DNA of 64,000 bases, from contig JAKNDB010000068.1 of assembly GCA_024305405.1 (NCBI GenBank), positions 2,412,501 to 2,476,500 of the forward strand, given 5' to 3'. Each line of letters starts with the position of its first letter. The first letter of the stretch is position 1. The notes beneath the pieces were generated by a model. That model saw only the letters and a list, made by a program, of their open reading frames with translations. It did no database searches and had not been told where the DNA came from. The position numbers and the translations under genes were made by a program. The DNA is from Dirofilaria immitis (lineage: Eukaryota > Nematoda > Chromadorea > Rhabditida > Onchocercidae). This document shows positions 40,074 to 54,150 of the stretch, in pieces.

Positions 40074-42724
40074 TAATAGATGGCACAAATTCTGATGGAA
40101 TTCCGAACACAATATTTATGATGTTGCTTAGGAAAAGAAGATGAAGAATTAGATTGTAATTTATCGCAAATATAAAGTTGGCAATTATAATAAATTTTGA
40201 AATAATTCTCTTGCAATACTACAATACCGACAGTTGCAAATGGAATCAGAAAATTATCATCATATAATAACCGGTTAAAAACTTAAACGGCCAAAAATAA
40301 ATTATTTTAAAAACATAATCAAAATCCAGCACAAAACCTAAACCAGTAGGTTTTTCCAAAGAATGATTTCTAATCAAGAACTGGAATTATAAATAATGAA
40401 AATTAAAGTTCTTATATAATTTATCTATATCATACCATAATAAAATGATGATTAATGGAATTTCAAATCGTAAAATTTCTTAATTTCATTTATAGTTCGA
40501 ATTAACATTAAAATTATATTGCATAAAATAGTTTATTATATGCAAATATTTATTGTGCATGATGAAAAAGAGATATGTAGTAAATTATATTAAAAATGAT
40601 TACATAAATAATACAAATGAAAAAACAACATATAAATACAAATATAAAAGCAGAAACAAACAGAAAAAAGAATATTTAAAATGCAGATATGATCATTTAA
40701 GTTATATCAACACTATGTCCACATTGAAATAATGAATAATTGACGAAATACCGAATGATAGTACTATTTGATCACCGTCTTCAGAATGTGAGAAGAATAT
40801 AAAAATGCTGAAATGTAGAAAGAGCTCTAAGACTTATAGCAGAAAATATCATTCCATGAAAAACTAATAAATGATATGTAGAAAAAGCAAAATTTTTAAA
40901 TAAAATTTGACAAATTGCCGAATATTTTAAATGATAAAATTCATGAATCCATAAATTCAACTCACTTTGATAGTTGGAGTTCATTTCGATTATTGATATG
41001 AGAAGTATAATTTACATTATCGTTCAAATATTTAAGAATTCTACAGTAAAACTATGATTCTTCAATTCTGTATTCGAAACTTTATTTATTCTTTAAAATG
41101 TTGATGCGTATTATAGGCTTATTTATATTTTAATCAAAAATTAGTCAATTTCATCATACAACTTCGCCAATTTTGGATAAATAAACAAAAATGAATTGAC
41201 TGGTACCAATCTAAATGATATATTTATAAATTGCGTTGCTAAGATAAAACTGCACCTATTTTTGTAAACTACTGGAAAAGAAGTGTTAAATATAAAATAA
41301 TCAGATGAAATATATGTATACATATGGCAAATATAAACAAATAAGTTATGCGCATAAATGTTTATAAAATAGAATTAGTCTTAAATGAACCAAAAAAAAA
41401 TTTTAAATGCCAAGTACTAATGCAGACAATTCCACAAGTAATTACATAAAGTAGAGATACAGAGGAATTTAAAATCGGAAAAAATTAAGGCCACGAAATC
41501 AAAAGAATAGATTCGTCTTAATTGAGAAAAAAATCAGTGAAGATGATAACTGATTGTAATAGCACATAGTAAGGGAAATAATATATAAATATGAAGCAGA
41601 AACATGAATAAATGCCTATCTATATACTCGTATGAACGATCAAATGAAATATAAAATTACGACAAGTATAAAACATAAAAATTTCAAATCCATTTTTAAA
41701 ATAGATCTCCATTCTTTAGATAGTTTCCAGTTTTATTTTAAATTTCTTTGTAGAAATTCCCATCCGATACACTTTTCGCAATATGAATCGACAGCAGTAA
41801 AGTGAAGTCAAAGCAGCATAAAAATATTTGTTCTCGGAGATATAATGTAAATCGTCAAAGCTTCATGAGAGAGTTGAAATTAATACTATACGGCTCATAC
41901 GGCAAATAAGTAGGGATGAGAAACAATTGATACCGTGAGCATTTTTCTCTTGACCTTGATCATTCTTTGCCACTTGTTTGAGCAGAATAAATAATACTCA
42001 TAAATCGATCACGGCTCACTTAATAATACTACAATTATGTTACTGGCACTTTAATCGATTTTCTTAGGGATAGATACATGCGCACTATAGTAATTGAAAT
42101 CCATTATTATCTGATAACTTTCACCGATTTCATTCTAGATTTTACATCCAGAAAAAGCATAAGTCACAAAGGAGAATCAGCCGTCATAGCATAACAAAGA
42201 AACAAACAACAGAGGCAATGAAGGCAGAAAATTTATACGCTAAGTGCAAAGTTCAGTGAATCCGGTGAACCAGCGTTTGACTTACGTTGAAGCAAAAGTT
42301 TTCTAAAAATATAATTTCTAACCATTATCTAATATTATTTCAAAAATACATTCTATTCATGTCATTTAATGATGCATAGATTGGAAAATAGCTTTCTGAT
42401 TACTTCGTGAGTCTCAATAATGTAAAACTTTACAGAAACTTTAACTACTTTGAAAAACATATTTTTGGAATACTGATAAATAAAACAGCATAACCGCATA
42501 ATCATGAAAGTAACGGCTAAACTTTTTGGAAAAAAGCAAGGTATATCCGGAAGCAACAAAGGGTATATAAAGCTTGCTGTAGTTTTTAAATTAAAAAAAT
42601 TAAGCAAAACTATTTTATAATGCATAAAAATAATAAATATGTATAAATTTAATTAAAGCTACCATAAATGAAATAAATATATATAAAATAAATTATAAGA
42701 AAAAATTTTTTTCTACTTGCAAGA
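40074..42724. other. Intergenic between convergent genes
   Basis: Tail-to-tail spacer of 2.6 kb. Several minus-strand frames of 60-87 codons (for example at 40781, 41141 and 42362) are hydrophobic, have no splice context and look accidental. No repeat of note. Confidence 0.5.
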
Positions 42725-45700
42725 TTAACGGACAAACCTATCGCGTGGTGTAATACGATTTACACTCTGCTGTGAACCAAATATCGAGCTTATTGTTGAA
42801 ATAACTGAATTGAATGATAATTTTGATAACGTTCGCCTCACAGCAAAATCGTCTAAACCGCGATGTACCACAACCGGCCAATTACCCACTGCCAAGCGTG
42901 CTTGATGATTATAAAACTCTGTACAAGCCAAACTTTGTTGAGTTGGCTTCCTAAATTAAAGATTAAAGGATTAAAGTATACAAGGAAAACGAAAGATTAA
43001 TTGGTAGATAAAAAAATTGATTATACCAAAGGTTAAAAGTTTCTTTCCCAAGAATATAAAATATTTTAATATAATGACAAAATTAAACAACTACATTATC
43101 TGATTCATAAATCAATTATAATATTATGGAAATTTTAAGAATCAAAAATATAAAATTTAACGAAATCACTAATTTGCCTGTATAATCTTAGCAGCAAGGA
43201 TGAGGCGACAACACTGACTGACGATAAAGCCATTGCTGCTGCTGCCATCCACGGTTGAATGGTAAAACCCCAAGGCATGAAAACACCTAAAATGATAAAA
43301 TTTACAAATTCTACCAATTAGCACTATCATTAGTAATATTATCAGTTCACGGAAATATTATTACTTTGATATTTTACTACAGAAAACTATAAATAACAAT
43401 TGCATTTTCTCAACGATTTAATCACCAAATTTATCGGCATATGATGCGGATCGCAAACTAAAACAAAAGTAAAATAAAAATATTAAGCATTTATATAAAC
43501 ATTTTTTGATAATTTTCAAATTTTAAAACCAAGAAACTTTGATAAAACCATTGAAATCAAACTGAATTTATGGATATAATATAATTACATGTCAGTTACT
43601 TAATTAGTTAGTTGCAAGCCTGAGCTAATCTAATGAGAGTAGTTTTTAATAAATCTTCTTTCGATAAAATCATAAACTAAACTAAACAACTAAATAATAA
43701 TTGTTACTGAGGTAAAAATTTAACCTACAGAAAGGAAACTAACCGGCAGCGATAGGGATTCCAATAACATTGTATAGTACAGCAAACAAAAAATTAAGTT
43801 GTATACGACGTGTCGTTTTTTCGATAAATCAATTGCTGCTACTACATCAATAAGATCATTCTAAAAAACAGCAGAAATTAATCAGCTATTTATTTACTTG
43901 CATCAATCCACCTATCACCTATCATTCGCAGTATTTTAAAAGAAAAACAATTAACATTTCTCGGAAATATCTGCCTTAATTTTTCAAATCCAATTTATGT
44001 TAAGAGATAATAATAGCTAGTAAAAGAAAAAATCGAAAAGAAATTTCAATTCTAGATACGATGAATTAAATTAAGTCCAACTGATATCTCGTTTTAAAGG
44101 AGAGTTGGATTTAAGAGCCTTACTTTTACTAGGACGATACCTGCACTTTCAATTGCAACATCTGAACCAGCAGCAATAGCAATGCCAACATCAGCACTAG
44201 CTAAAGCTGGACTATCATTTATTCCATCACCAACCATCGCTACTCGCTCTTTGATTTCCTGAATTGGAAAACAGGAAAAATTAAATAATATTGTTTATGA
44301 CATTCGATATAAGAAAACATACTTTAAAACCACGCGATTTCAATTAGGCTCACCGAAATTCTTATTATCCTTGAAAAGTAAATATATGAAGTAGATAAAT
44401 AAATAATAAGAAAATATAAAACTATTATATGGAGAGAAAAAAGAAAATTGCATCTACAATAAAAACCAAAGAAAAAAATGTTTTGAGAAGGTAATGAAAT
44501 AATAAAAAGAATAAAATTTCAGTAAGATGAAAAATGAAAGCTTAACCTCCAAGACAAGTAAAGTTTTCAAATATTAATTTAAAATAAATAAGTATTTTTC
44601 AAAACTCTTCGAAAATTTTTAAAATGTCTTTTAAAACATTAATACGGTTAAAATTTATCAATAAAGCCTATAGTTTATATATGAGTAGCAGATTAGCTCT
44701 AGATTTATTAAGAAAACATTTATAAAATACTTGTAATTGCTCAATTTTAATCCGCTTTTGATTCGGCAAAACTTCGGCAAATACTTCGCGGATACCAACT
44801 TGTCTAGCAGTTGCTTCTGCAGTACGAGCATTATCACCTGTCAAGAGGATTACTCTGATATTCATACGTCGAAGAGCCCAAACAGCAAGAGCACTTTCAT
44901 TCTTCACTACATCTGCTATACTTATTATCGCAATAAGATAACCTGAAATACGAATAGGGCAAGCATCGTGGTTACTTTGATATATACGTCTTTAGTTATA
45001 GTCGCGTTATAGTGTTTTTCACCTACGCTCTAGTATGCTATTTGTACCTCTAGTACGCTTTAATCTTGTAATGTTCTTGGGACATAACATGTTCAGATGT
45101 TAGGTAGATATTTTTGAAACGAATAACTATTTTATCAGCAAAAACATCTAATATTTCCTAATGATATCTTTTAAGAATTAGCTGATCATGCCAAAAATTT
45201 CTTGAAATATTAATATTATTTTATTACCATTTATTGCACACATAACGGATATATACCCAACTGCCTGCTGCTCTTTAATGAGATTTCCAACATATTCATC
45301 AACTGGAATTGCATTTTTCGCCATCCATCGTTCGTTACCAATTACAACTCGAAATGGTTTATTATCATCAAATATGACCTCGTCGACATCTAGAAAATAA
45401 TTATAATCTTTTACTAAGATAATTCGAAAGATAATAATATTGTCAAATATTTTCCGTCAAAGAGAAATACGATTAGTATACAGTATGCATAGCCTTGTAG
45501 AAAAATATACATAATATATAAAATATACATAACTTTCATAGAAAAGCATATACAGCTTCATATTTCAATAAAGTATAAGATATGTTTCAGAATTAGAGAA
45601 AAAATCGCCTACGGCAATGTATAAAAGCATTCATAATAAATGTTCGAGAATTTTCTTTTATAATTACAATGAAAAATATATTTTATAACTTCTTTATAAA

Positions 45701-48700
45701 ATTTTATAACCGCTAAAAAAATTAAGAAATATAATGCTATTGATACGCAAAGAAAACTGTATTACATGACTTACTATAGTGTTGTTTTCTGATTATTTTG
45801 ACATCACCACTATCTAATTTAATTACTGAATCGGTCTGCAGTTCTTTCTCTTGCGATGTACTAAGTAACATATCACTGATTTGCTGAACTTCACAAGCAA
45901 TACCATTCCCAGCCGATGCATGAAATCGTCGAACAGTGGCCCACTCCTTCGTATTTAAAAACTGCAAAATAAAAATGTACAGCTGTAAAGGCAGTTATGA
46001 ATCTGTACTGCCTTGGAAAGGAATATTAAAGATTTCGCTGAAATTTTATATAACATTGTTTCAGAAATCCATTTAGTATCACCTACTTCTTTTACAAAGG
46101 AAGTAATTGAATTTGCAATAGGATGTTCACTGTTTGATTCGGCCGAACCGATAGCTGCAAACAATTTCAGTAGTGATAAATGATTTTCCGAAATCAACGT
46201 ATGGATCAGTACAACTCGTGGATGACCTTTGGTTATGGTTCCAGTTTTATCCATAACAACTGTCGTGATCTGGAAAAGAAACACATTTTTCATATCGATA
46301 TCGATATTTGAAAACAGTCAAAAATAAATTCAAAGTATTTTCACTTACAAAAAAAAAAATCTTTGAAATTGGTTTGCTCAGATGGATCATATACTTATTT
46401 AAGAAGCGCTAAAAACTTGCAATTCACAAAATATTCTAAATCTTTAGCAAAGAAATAATTGCTATTTACCTTATGGGCCATTTCTAGTGGTTCACCACCT
46501 TTGATAAGTATACCATTAACAGCACCGATACCTGTACCAACCATCACTGCCGTCGGTGTTGCCAAGCCTAACGAACAAGGACATGCTATTGCTAGCACTG
46601 TGATGGCTGCTTCAAAAGCGCGTTTCAATATGACCTCCATTTTTGACCTTTCATCCTGAAAAAAAAACAAATTCCAAATATTTGTCAATTTACAGCTATA
46701 GTTTAGATCCCAAAACAGATCCTCGCGTTGGGACCTCTAGTATTTAAAGAAAAGAACTCTCCAGCAATAATTTAATGAGCGATTTTAAAACATTCTATAT
46801 TATGATCACAATACTTATTAGGCTTCAATGTTTTGTTAACAACTATGTCTCTATTCACAATGATTGATATGAATATTAAGTAATATGATAAGTATTGTAA
46901 TTTTCAATGCGGTTAATCATAGAAATCAAACACATATATATGAACAAAATATTCTAATGATAATATCAGTTCTCAGATAACTGAGTTAGAATTTCCTTTT
47001 TTGGCTCGAAACATTTGACACAAATTTCATAGTTTGTAAAGTCTAATTTATGCTAATTACGTACTATACATTATATTCAGGTATTCATCTCCATATTTCT
47101 TTCATATAGAAGAAAATACCATGAGCTTGGTATCCATGATAAACAATCCAACGAAAATCCAGGCAACAAGTGTTAATATTGCTAAACCAATAATTGTTGG
47201 TACAAATAGGCCAGCTATTCGGTCGGCTGTTTGTTGTATTGGAGCCTATAAAAGAAAAGAATTACTGCGGATAAAAATTAAAATAGGGAAGTATTAAAAA
47301 GAAATCTTTGAAATTATTTTAAATTCTTTGCACTAACAAAATCAATCACATTAAATAAAATGAAAAATTAAAACTACTCTAAGGTATGGATATGAAATTC
47401 CCTTCAATATGTAAAAGCAAAAAGATCAAACTTTAGATGTTTGCGCCTCCTCAACCAAGCGTACAATTTGTGCCAATGTCGTTTCTTGACCAACATGAGT
47501 TGCCTGTATCATCAATATCCCGTGTTGGTTAACAGAACCACCTATTACTGTGCTACCTGAAATAAATAATATCTACTATTTGAGCAACATTATAAGTATA
47601 TTGGTTAAGCGATAAAAACAATGAGCATTAATTACTAAACAACTAGATGGAGAATTTTACTTTGCTAATATACTAATCTTACTGTCTAATCTGTCTGGTA
47701 CAATTGAATAGATTTAAAGTGTTAAAAATATGGCATTTTCATAATTTCATCTCTTTCATAACCTCCTTCGCCAGTTATCATGATAATAGCACCCCGCAAA
47801 TTACTGACCATTTGAAAATCACATAAAATAAAATTTAAGTTATTCCAACAAACTCAAATCGAGGTGAAGTAGAAATAAGGGATTACGAAATTACCCTCTC
47901 TTTTGACAACAGGCATCGATTCTCCAGTTACAAATGATTCATCTGCTGCACTTTTACCATCCACAACAATTCCATCCGCTGGGATTTTAGCACCAGGAAC
48001 AACTTTCAATAAATCACCTCGCTGAACCTGGAAAAATCCGGAAAACTATTCAACAAGTTATCACTTTCATTTACTTCTAATCGATGCATAATCGATATCT
48101 TCGGCATTTCTACATGCATAGCATAAATCAGAATAAATTTTTTTTTCAAATCAAACTGACCAATTCGACATCAATATTTTCTTCGGATAAGATACGTCCA
48201 TCATCACCTCTAGTTATTAATACTGCTTCTTTTGCTTGTAATGACATCAATTTACTTAAAGCTTCCGACGTTTTACCTTTTGCCTTGTATTCCAGCCATC
48301 GACCTAATGATACGAAAGTTATAAGCATTGGAGTAACATCGAAAAATGTCATTGGACTGCTCGGCCATCTAAAATAAGAATAAATTTGAAATAAAAGTAA
48401 TGAGAACAAAAAAAAATTAAAAATATATAATATATATATCAACAAGCATAACATCTGCACAACAACTAAAAAGTAGAACTATTAAAGAGAGTCAAAATTC
48501 CTTTAAATTTAATACGAAAGCTAAATTAAGGATTTAGAAAATTTTAATCGATTATTAGTCTATAATTCATTAACTCTTTTACTATGGCAAACTCAGGGAC
48601 ATCAAAACATTCATGAAATTTAATAATTTTTAGTAATGCTTCAATATCCTAACATCTTAAAATTATTGAATTTTTGAAAATTAACCTTAAAATAATAGCT

Positions 48701-51700
48701 AGTAGAATAACAGTTACGGAATATAAATATGAAGTAGTTGTCGCAAGAACAATTAAAACATCCATATTAGCTGAACCGTGTTTCACTGCTTTCCAACTTT
48801 GCAAATAAAAATATTTCCCACCAAATAACTAAAAAACTTGAAATATATCGATAGCAATAAAATAAGAGAAAGATATCGAAATATACAACGTAAATATTAA
48901 TTGAAGTAAATGTTAAAGTAATTAACATTTATTATTTTGGCACTTCCTACTACTTTAGTAACTGCACGAAAATACCGTAGGTGAATTTTGATAGAAAATT
49001 AACGTAAAACAAAGCAGATCAAAAGAATGTTTGGAAAGAACTAATAATTGATACCTGCACTGGTGTACATAAAGCAAATAAAATGAGATTATCTAAACTG
49101 AGTGCAGGAATAAATACTGGTGTCTGCATTTCAGGATGCATCGGCGTATGGAGAAACCAATGAAAATAAATCATTATACCCATTACTGGTATTCCAAATA
49201 ATAGTGATACCAGTAGCGAAATCCTCCATCTGAAAGAGCATTTCAGTATAAAATATTTACACTAATTACAAGTACTATATTTTCAACTACTAGATCAATA
49301 AAATTATACAAAAATATAACTCCACATTATTTTGGAAAGTTAACATACTTTATCACTTCTGCCGAGTGATCCAATCTTTTAGTTGTTCATCGTGACATGC
49401 AACTGTTGCCGAATATCCCAAGTCCTCAATTAATTTATAGTAAATTAAAAAGGCAATGATACTTTTATTAATATGAAATTTTAAATAAGTAGGTCTTTAT
49501 CGATTTAACTAAAGCTTCTTACCTCAATCACTTTAATAATATCACGTGGGCCTATAAATGTAGCAGTGTATTCAATTCTTGCAGAAGATGTTGCTAATGA
49601 AACAGAACATGATTCGACTCCTTTCCTGGCAATAACATGAGATTCGATTCGATGCACACACATTTGTGATGACAATCCAGTAATCTGAAATCGATAACTT
49701 CATTTAATTTAATATCTAGCATAATGAGCATAATCACTTGTTATCATCCAAACTGCGTATAGCATATAATCATTCAAGAATTGTCATTTATATGATATTT
49801 TTTCAATAAGATATTAGTCTAAAATCTGAGAGCAAATGATGATGCCTATATATATAATAAGGTAGATGGAAGAAAAAGTTTTGGGTAATCTTTGATAAAT
49901 TTTTGAAATGAACAATTTTTCAGGAATAAAACATTTCAACACGAAAACACTACTGAAATCACAATACAACTGAAGTGAAATAATCAGCAGCAATAAAAAT
50001 AATTAATCGAAAATATAATTAACTGAATATAAATAATACCAGCAAATTTAAGATAGTATGATCTTTAAATCCATCACCGATGATAGCAGCTCTATAACCT
50101 AACAGATTAATTTCATCAGCTATATGCTCAGCAGCAATTACAAGTGAATCAAATACCACTTCTGCTTTCGATGACATCAAAGCTACGACTACAGAATGCA
50201 CACCTGGAATTTCATAATAAATCGAATTATTCTTCAGTCTCTAATCTCTTGATTTAACTAGTCGATTTAAAATCATAAAATGATATATGATTGAGAATGC
50301 CAACTATCAGATTATATATCGCTATAGTTTTTGAGGAGAAAAAAAATTTTTTTGTCTATTTAAATTCTCAAAATGATAGCAAGAATGTTTCCGAAAAGTC
50401 AAACGAAGTCTCGTTTTAATAGAGATAATAATATCACTTGTACTCAGAGATAGTTCCTTTATTTTTATCCTAGGTCTTTTAAAAATATAATTAATTATAA
50501 GAAAGATAAGTCTTAGCAAATTAAATTGTATCGCTTGCCTTCAAAAGAAATAAATTTTTGTTGGAAATTAATAAGTTGAAAAAATTTTAAAATTTTGATC
50601 TTTCGTTTGAAATTTTAAAGAAAAACTGCGTTACGTTATCGAATTGTACTTGTCCCTAGATCATATCAGTAAACAAAAATTATGGGTGTCTATGGGTGTC
50701 ACTTTTCATTCACTTTATTATTCATCAGTACCAAAAATGACAAAACCTTTTAATTTTCCAATATTTCGTTCTATGTATGCAACACATGAAGCACATGTCA
50801 TTCCTTCCACTGAAAATGTTCGTTTTTCGATGGAATCATCATTTACAGGTACGAATTGCGCTTTTTTTCAAATTTCACAGTGGATTCATTAACTCCACGT
50901 ATACTATTGTTTCTTTTAAATAAAACAGGTGGAGATCTTTCCTTGGAATAATCTGAAAAATGATGTTTTTTGAAAAAAACTCTATTTTAAAGGTGTGTCC
51001 AAAGAAAAATTCAATCAATCATAATTTTTCTTTGCAAAAATGAATTTTAGTCATTCCTCCTTTAAGAACTGTTTATGTTTAGCATTTCAAGAAACATAAA
51101 ACATCTTGGGAAAATTTTTCAATATTTTTTTCGCAGTTGCGTTGGAAAAAGTCACATGAGAACTTTTTGATTGGTGCAATTTTTAAATTGTCTATTTAAA
51201 TTGTTTCCGTTTAACGATATCAAAACGTAGTTTAAAAAAAACAGTTGCAATCATCTCAGGTCTGTAAATTTATAATTATTCTTACAGAATTGTATATTGA
51301 AAATTTAAAAATAAACTAAAAACCTTGAGTTTGTAGCAATTGTGCATCAAAACCCATATCAGTGATGAGCTCAATAACCATCTGAGCGGTCCATTTAGAA
51401 GTATCGTATACAATCCGCCCTTAAATTGAGTAAAGTCGAATTGGAACTAAAAAGCACAAAATGAAAAGTCAAACGATTTTATTTAAACGGATAAAAAGCA
51501 AATCAAACGATTTTATTTAAAGGGTAAAGAAGCAAATATTCTCAAAGAAGAATATTACAATCCATTTCGCTCATATTTGCTCAGTTCATCATCCTAAATT
51601 TCTATTTTTAAACATTCTCTCAGGCTAATTGACACTAAACTCTTCTTATCTTGTTTCTTAAGCGTAGCAGAAAATCTTTTACTTTGTTGTTAAAAAACCA

Positions 51701-52939
51701 CAATTAATAATAATAATAATCAACCTTCAGATTTATTAAGTGAAACGGAAATTGATTTTATGCCATCGTTTCTTCCAACAGTTTCTTCGATATTATTTGC
51801 ACATGAATGACATGTCATACCATTGATTTCGATTATTGCTTCCTCGAATTTCGAGGTTATTGGATTTACATTCAAATATTTTTGATTATCTGAAAAAGGA
51901 AATTTGAAAGTTTTTCAATGAAAAAAATTATTTTGGATAGAAAAATTACATAACCTAAGGGATTGAGAAACCAAAACAAATGAGAAAATATTTTAAAAAA
52001 AATTGATTAAATTTTTTGTTCTAATAATTAATGCCAAAATACTTGTAGAACTATTCTATTATAGAAGAATTTACCAAAGATTTTCAAAGAAATATCCAAA
52101 TTGGTTTAAATCTTAATTATAATAATGAAATTATGCATAATATTCCACAAATTTGGGCTGTAATTTAAAATTAATTTATCATCTTTTCAAAATTATACTA
52201 ATTTCGATTTTTATATTATTTTTGATTAAAAATAGTAAGCAAAATTCACGTGAGAATACACAGGAAATTTTGAGAATTCCTTACTTTTCTTCTCTATTTC
52301 CTAAAACTCTTACTCAATAATAATACAGAAGAAATTAGAGCCATTTATGCTTGACCTTTTGCATATTTTAACATCATATCTCATTTTATCAATAAATTCT
52401 GCAATATAATCAATATGCTATTTCGATACATTGAATGTAACAATAGTTTTGCAGAATTAAAACTTAGTATAATTTTTCAATATTATAGTAGCACCATAAA
52501 TGCATAATTTTACATATAATATGACGATATTACTAAGATATTAGACACATGCAAGAATTATTATTTCAGATTTATTTATTCCATATTAAATCATCTGCAT
52601 TTGAGATTAGCTTATCTTTTTTCATATCATTCATTATCTTTTTCGGCGATCAAATAAGGAGCAATCAATATCTTTTTCTATCCAAATAATTGTACTACGT
52701 TTAATTTCAATTAAAAATTTTCCTCTTTTGAAATAATAAAATTTCTATATCAAAATCTAACAAAGACTTTTTCATCATCATATGATAAAAGGTGCTTGAT
52801 AGATATTTCTTGTTGTATATAACTTACTCTGAATAGTTTTAGATATCGAATGTGACGCCGTTCTTTTCACATCGATTATTTCAGCTTCGCTGTCTGTTTG
52901 TTGTTTCAGAAACTCAATTAATTCCTTATCATCTGCCAT
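42725..52939 (-). CDS. cua-1: Copper-transporting P1B-type ATPase (ATP7 family)
   Basis: Pumps Cu(I) into the secretory pathway or out of the cell using ATP. Twenty-two minus-strand exons from ATG at 52939 to TAA at 42725 give about 1136 residues. Three metal-binding domains come first: GMTCHSC near 61-67, GMTCASC near 175-181, and a third with GLSSQMC near 251-257 that lacks the first Cys. Then come eight membrane segments, the actuator TGES (534-537), the transport CPC (653-655), phosphorylation DKTGT (697-701), SEHP (737-740, His739), TGDN and GDGIND (948-953). Exon boundaries include 51889-51725, 50952-50747, 49229-49055, 48368-48161, 46655-46470, 46269-46087, 44942-44731 and 44258-44124. 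One base seems missing at the T-runs 50862-50868 and 43816-43821, and one at the last junction (42950); all other phases agree. ATP7 identity is certain. Confidence 0.96.
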
Positions 52940-52941
52940 CT
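52940..52941 (-). other. Acceptor directly before the copper ATPase start
   Basis: On the minus strand a long T-run ends in TTTTAG immediately followed by ATGGCAGATG, leaving no leader of its own. Either a spliced leader is added here, or the exon continues a missing upstream coding exon. Confidence 0.5.
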
Positions 52942-53878
52942 AAAAAAAAAAAAAAGAGAATGATATCATTTCATTGTATATAAATAACACAGAGATACGT
53001 AGTATTACATAAGCATACGAATTTTTAAGAAAAAAAGAAAGATGATAACATCGTTCGATTAATTCAATTGAAGAAATATTTCTAACAATATAAGAACAAC
53101 AATTTTATATTAATTATTATTATTTATTCGTTAATTAATATTAATTAAGCAAGCAAAATGACGTCACATGAGTTAATGAGAAAAATTTTAGAAATTATTT
53201 TTTCTTTCTAATATACAGTAATAGAATTATTATTGACTTCAATTTGTTTATTATGTATAGAACATATACACAAAAAGTTACCATATATATTAATTGTTTA
53301 CAGTAATAAAATCATTACTGTAAATACTTCAACTTGCTTATATATAAAATATCATATTTTAGGAAAAAATATACCATATATATTAATTTATTAGAAAATA
53401 AAAATTATTAGTGATAAGAATTATCTTATACAATAATATATTGAGTTATCAGAAAGAAAAAAAAAGATCAGTATATTCGGCAGAAGAGAAATTTTCGATG
53501 AGAAGACTAACGATAATATTGCTCTTTTGCATTTTTCATTCACCTATCTTATATATCAATGAATTGAGCAAAGGTTAAAGATAAATAACAAAAATGACAG
53601 AAAAGTACTTTGTGAGAAGGATGAGCTGAAAACAGGATCGATCGTATTTGTCGATAGAATTAAAAAATTAAAATTACAAGTTTTAGAACTATCAAACTTC
53701 ACTTACAATTCTCGAATCTTTTTTAGATTATCGATGCGAGGAATTAGGATAGTAGTAGGAAAAGGATAAAAAGACAAAAGTTCTAAATAAATTGTAGCGA
53801 AATTAGAATAAAGAAGATGACAAGTTGAACAATTGAAAATGTGGAACAAAGTGATCATTGCAAGAGATTACATAATCT

Positions 53879-54150
53879 TCCATAAATATATCAGTTTAAT
53901 CAATCATAAATAACAAATCTTTTATAAATATATCAATTTGATTAATCATAAATAACAAATCTTTATAAATATATCAATTTGATTAATCATAAATAACAAA
54001 TCTTTATATCAGTTTGATCAATCATAAATAACAAATCTTTATAAATATATCAATTTGATTAATCATAAATAACAAATCTTTTATATCAGTTTGATCAATC
54101 ATAAATAATAAATCTTTTATAAATATATCAATTTGATTAATTATAAATAA
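53879..54150. repeat. Minisatellite, unit about 38-40 bp
   Basis: About seven copies of a unit reading TATATCAATTTGATTAATCA then TAAATAACAAATCTTT, with two alternating variants (AATTTGATTAATC and AGTTTGATCAATC). It lies upstream of the copper ATPase start. The Ile/Asp/Phe-rich minus-strand frame over it is an artefact. Confidence 0.92.

Noticed and set aside
46024..46087. A frame break between copper ATPase exons ending SFVKE and beginning FLNTKEW
   Set aside because: Using the GTAGGT donor immediately after the Glu codon (GAA) gives phase 0 on both sides, so no repair is needed.
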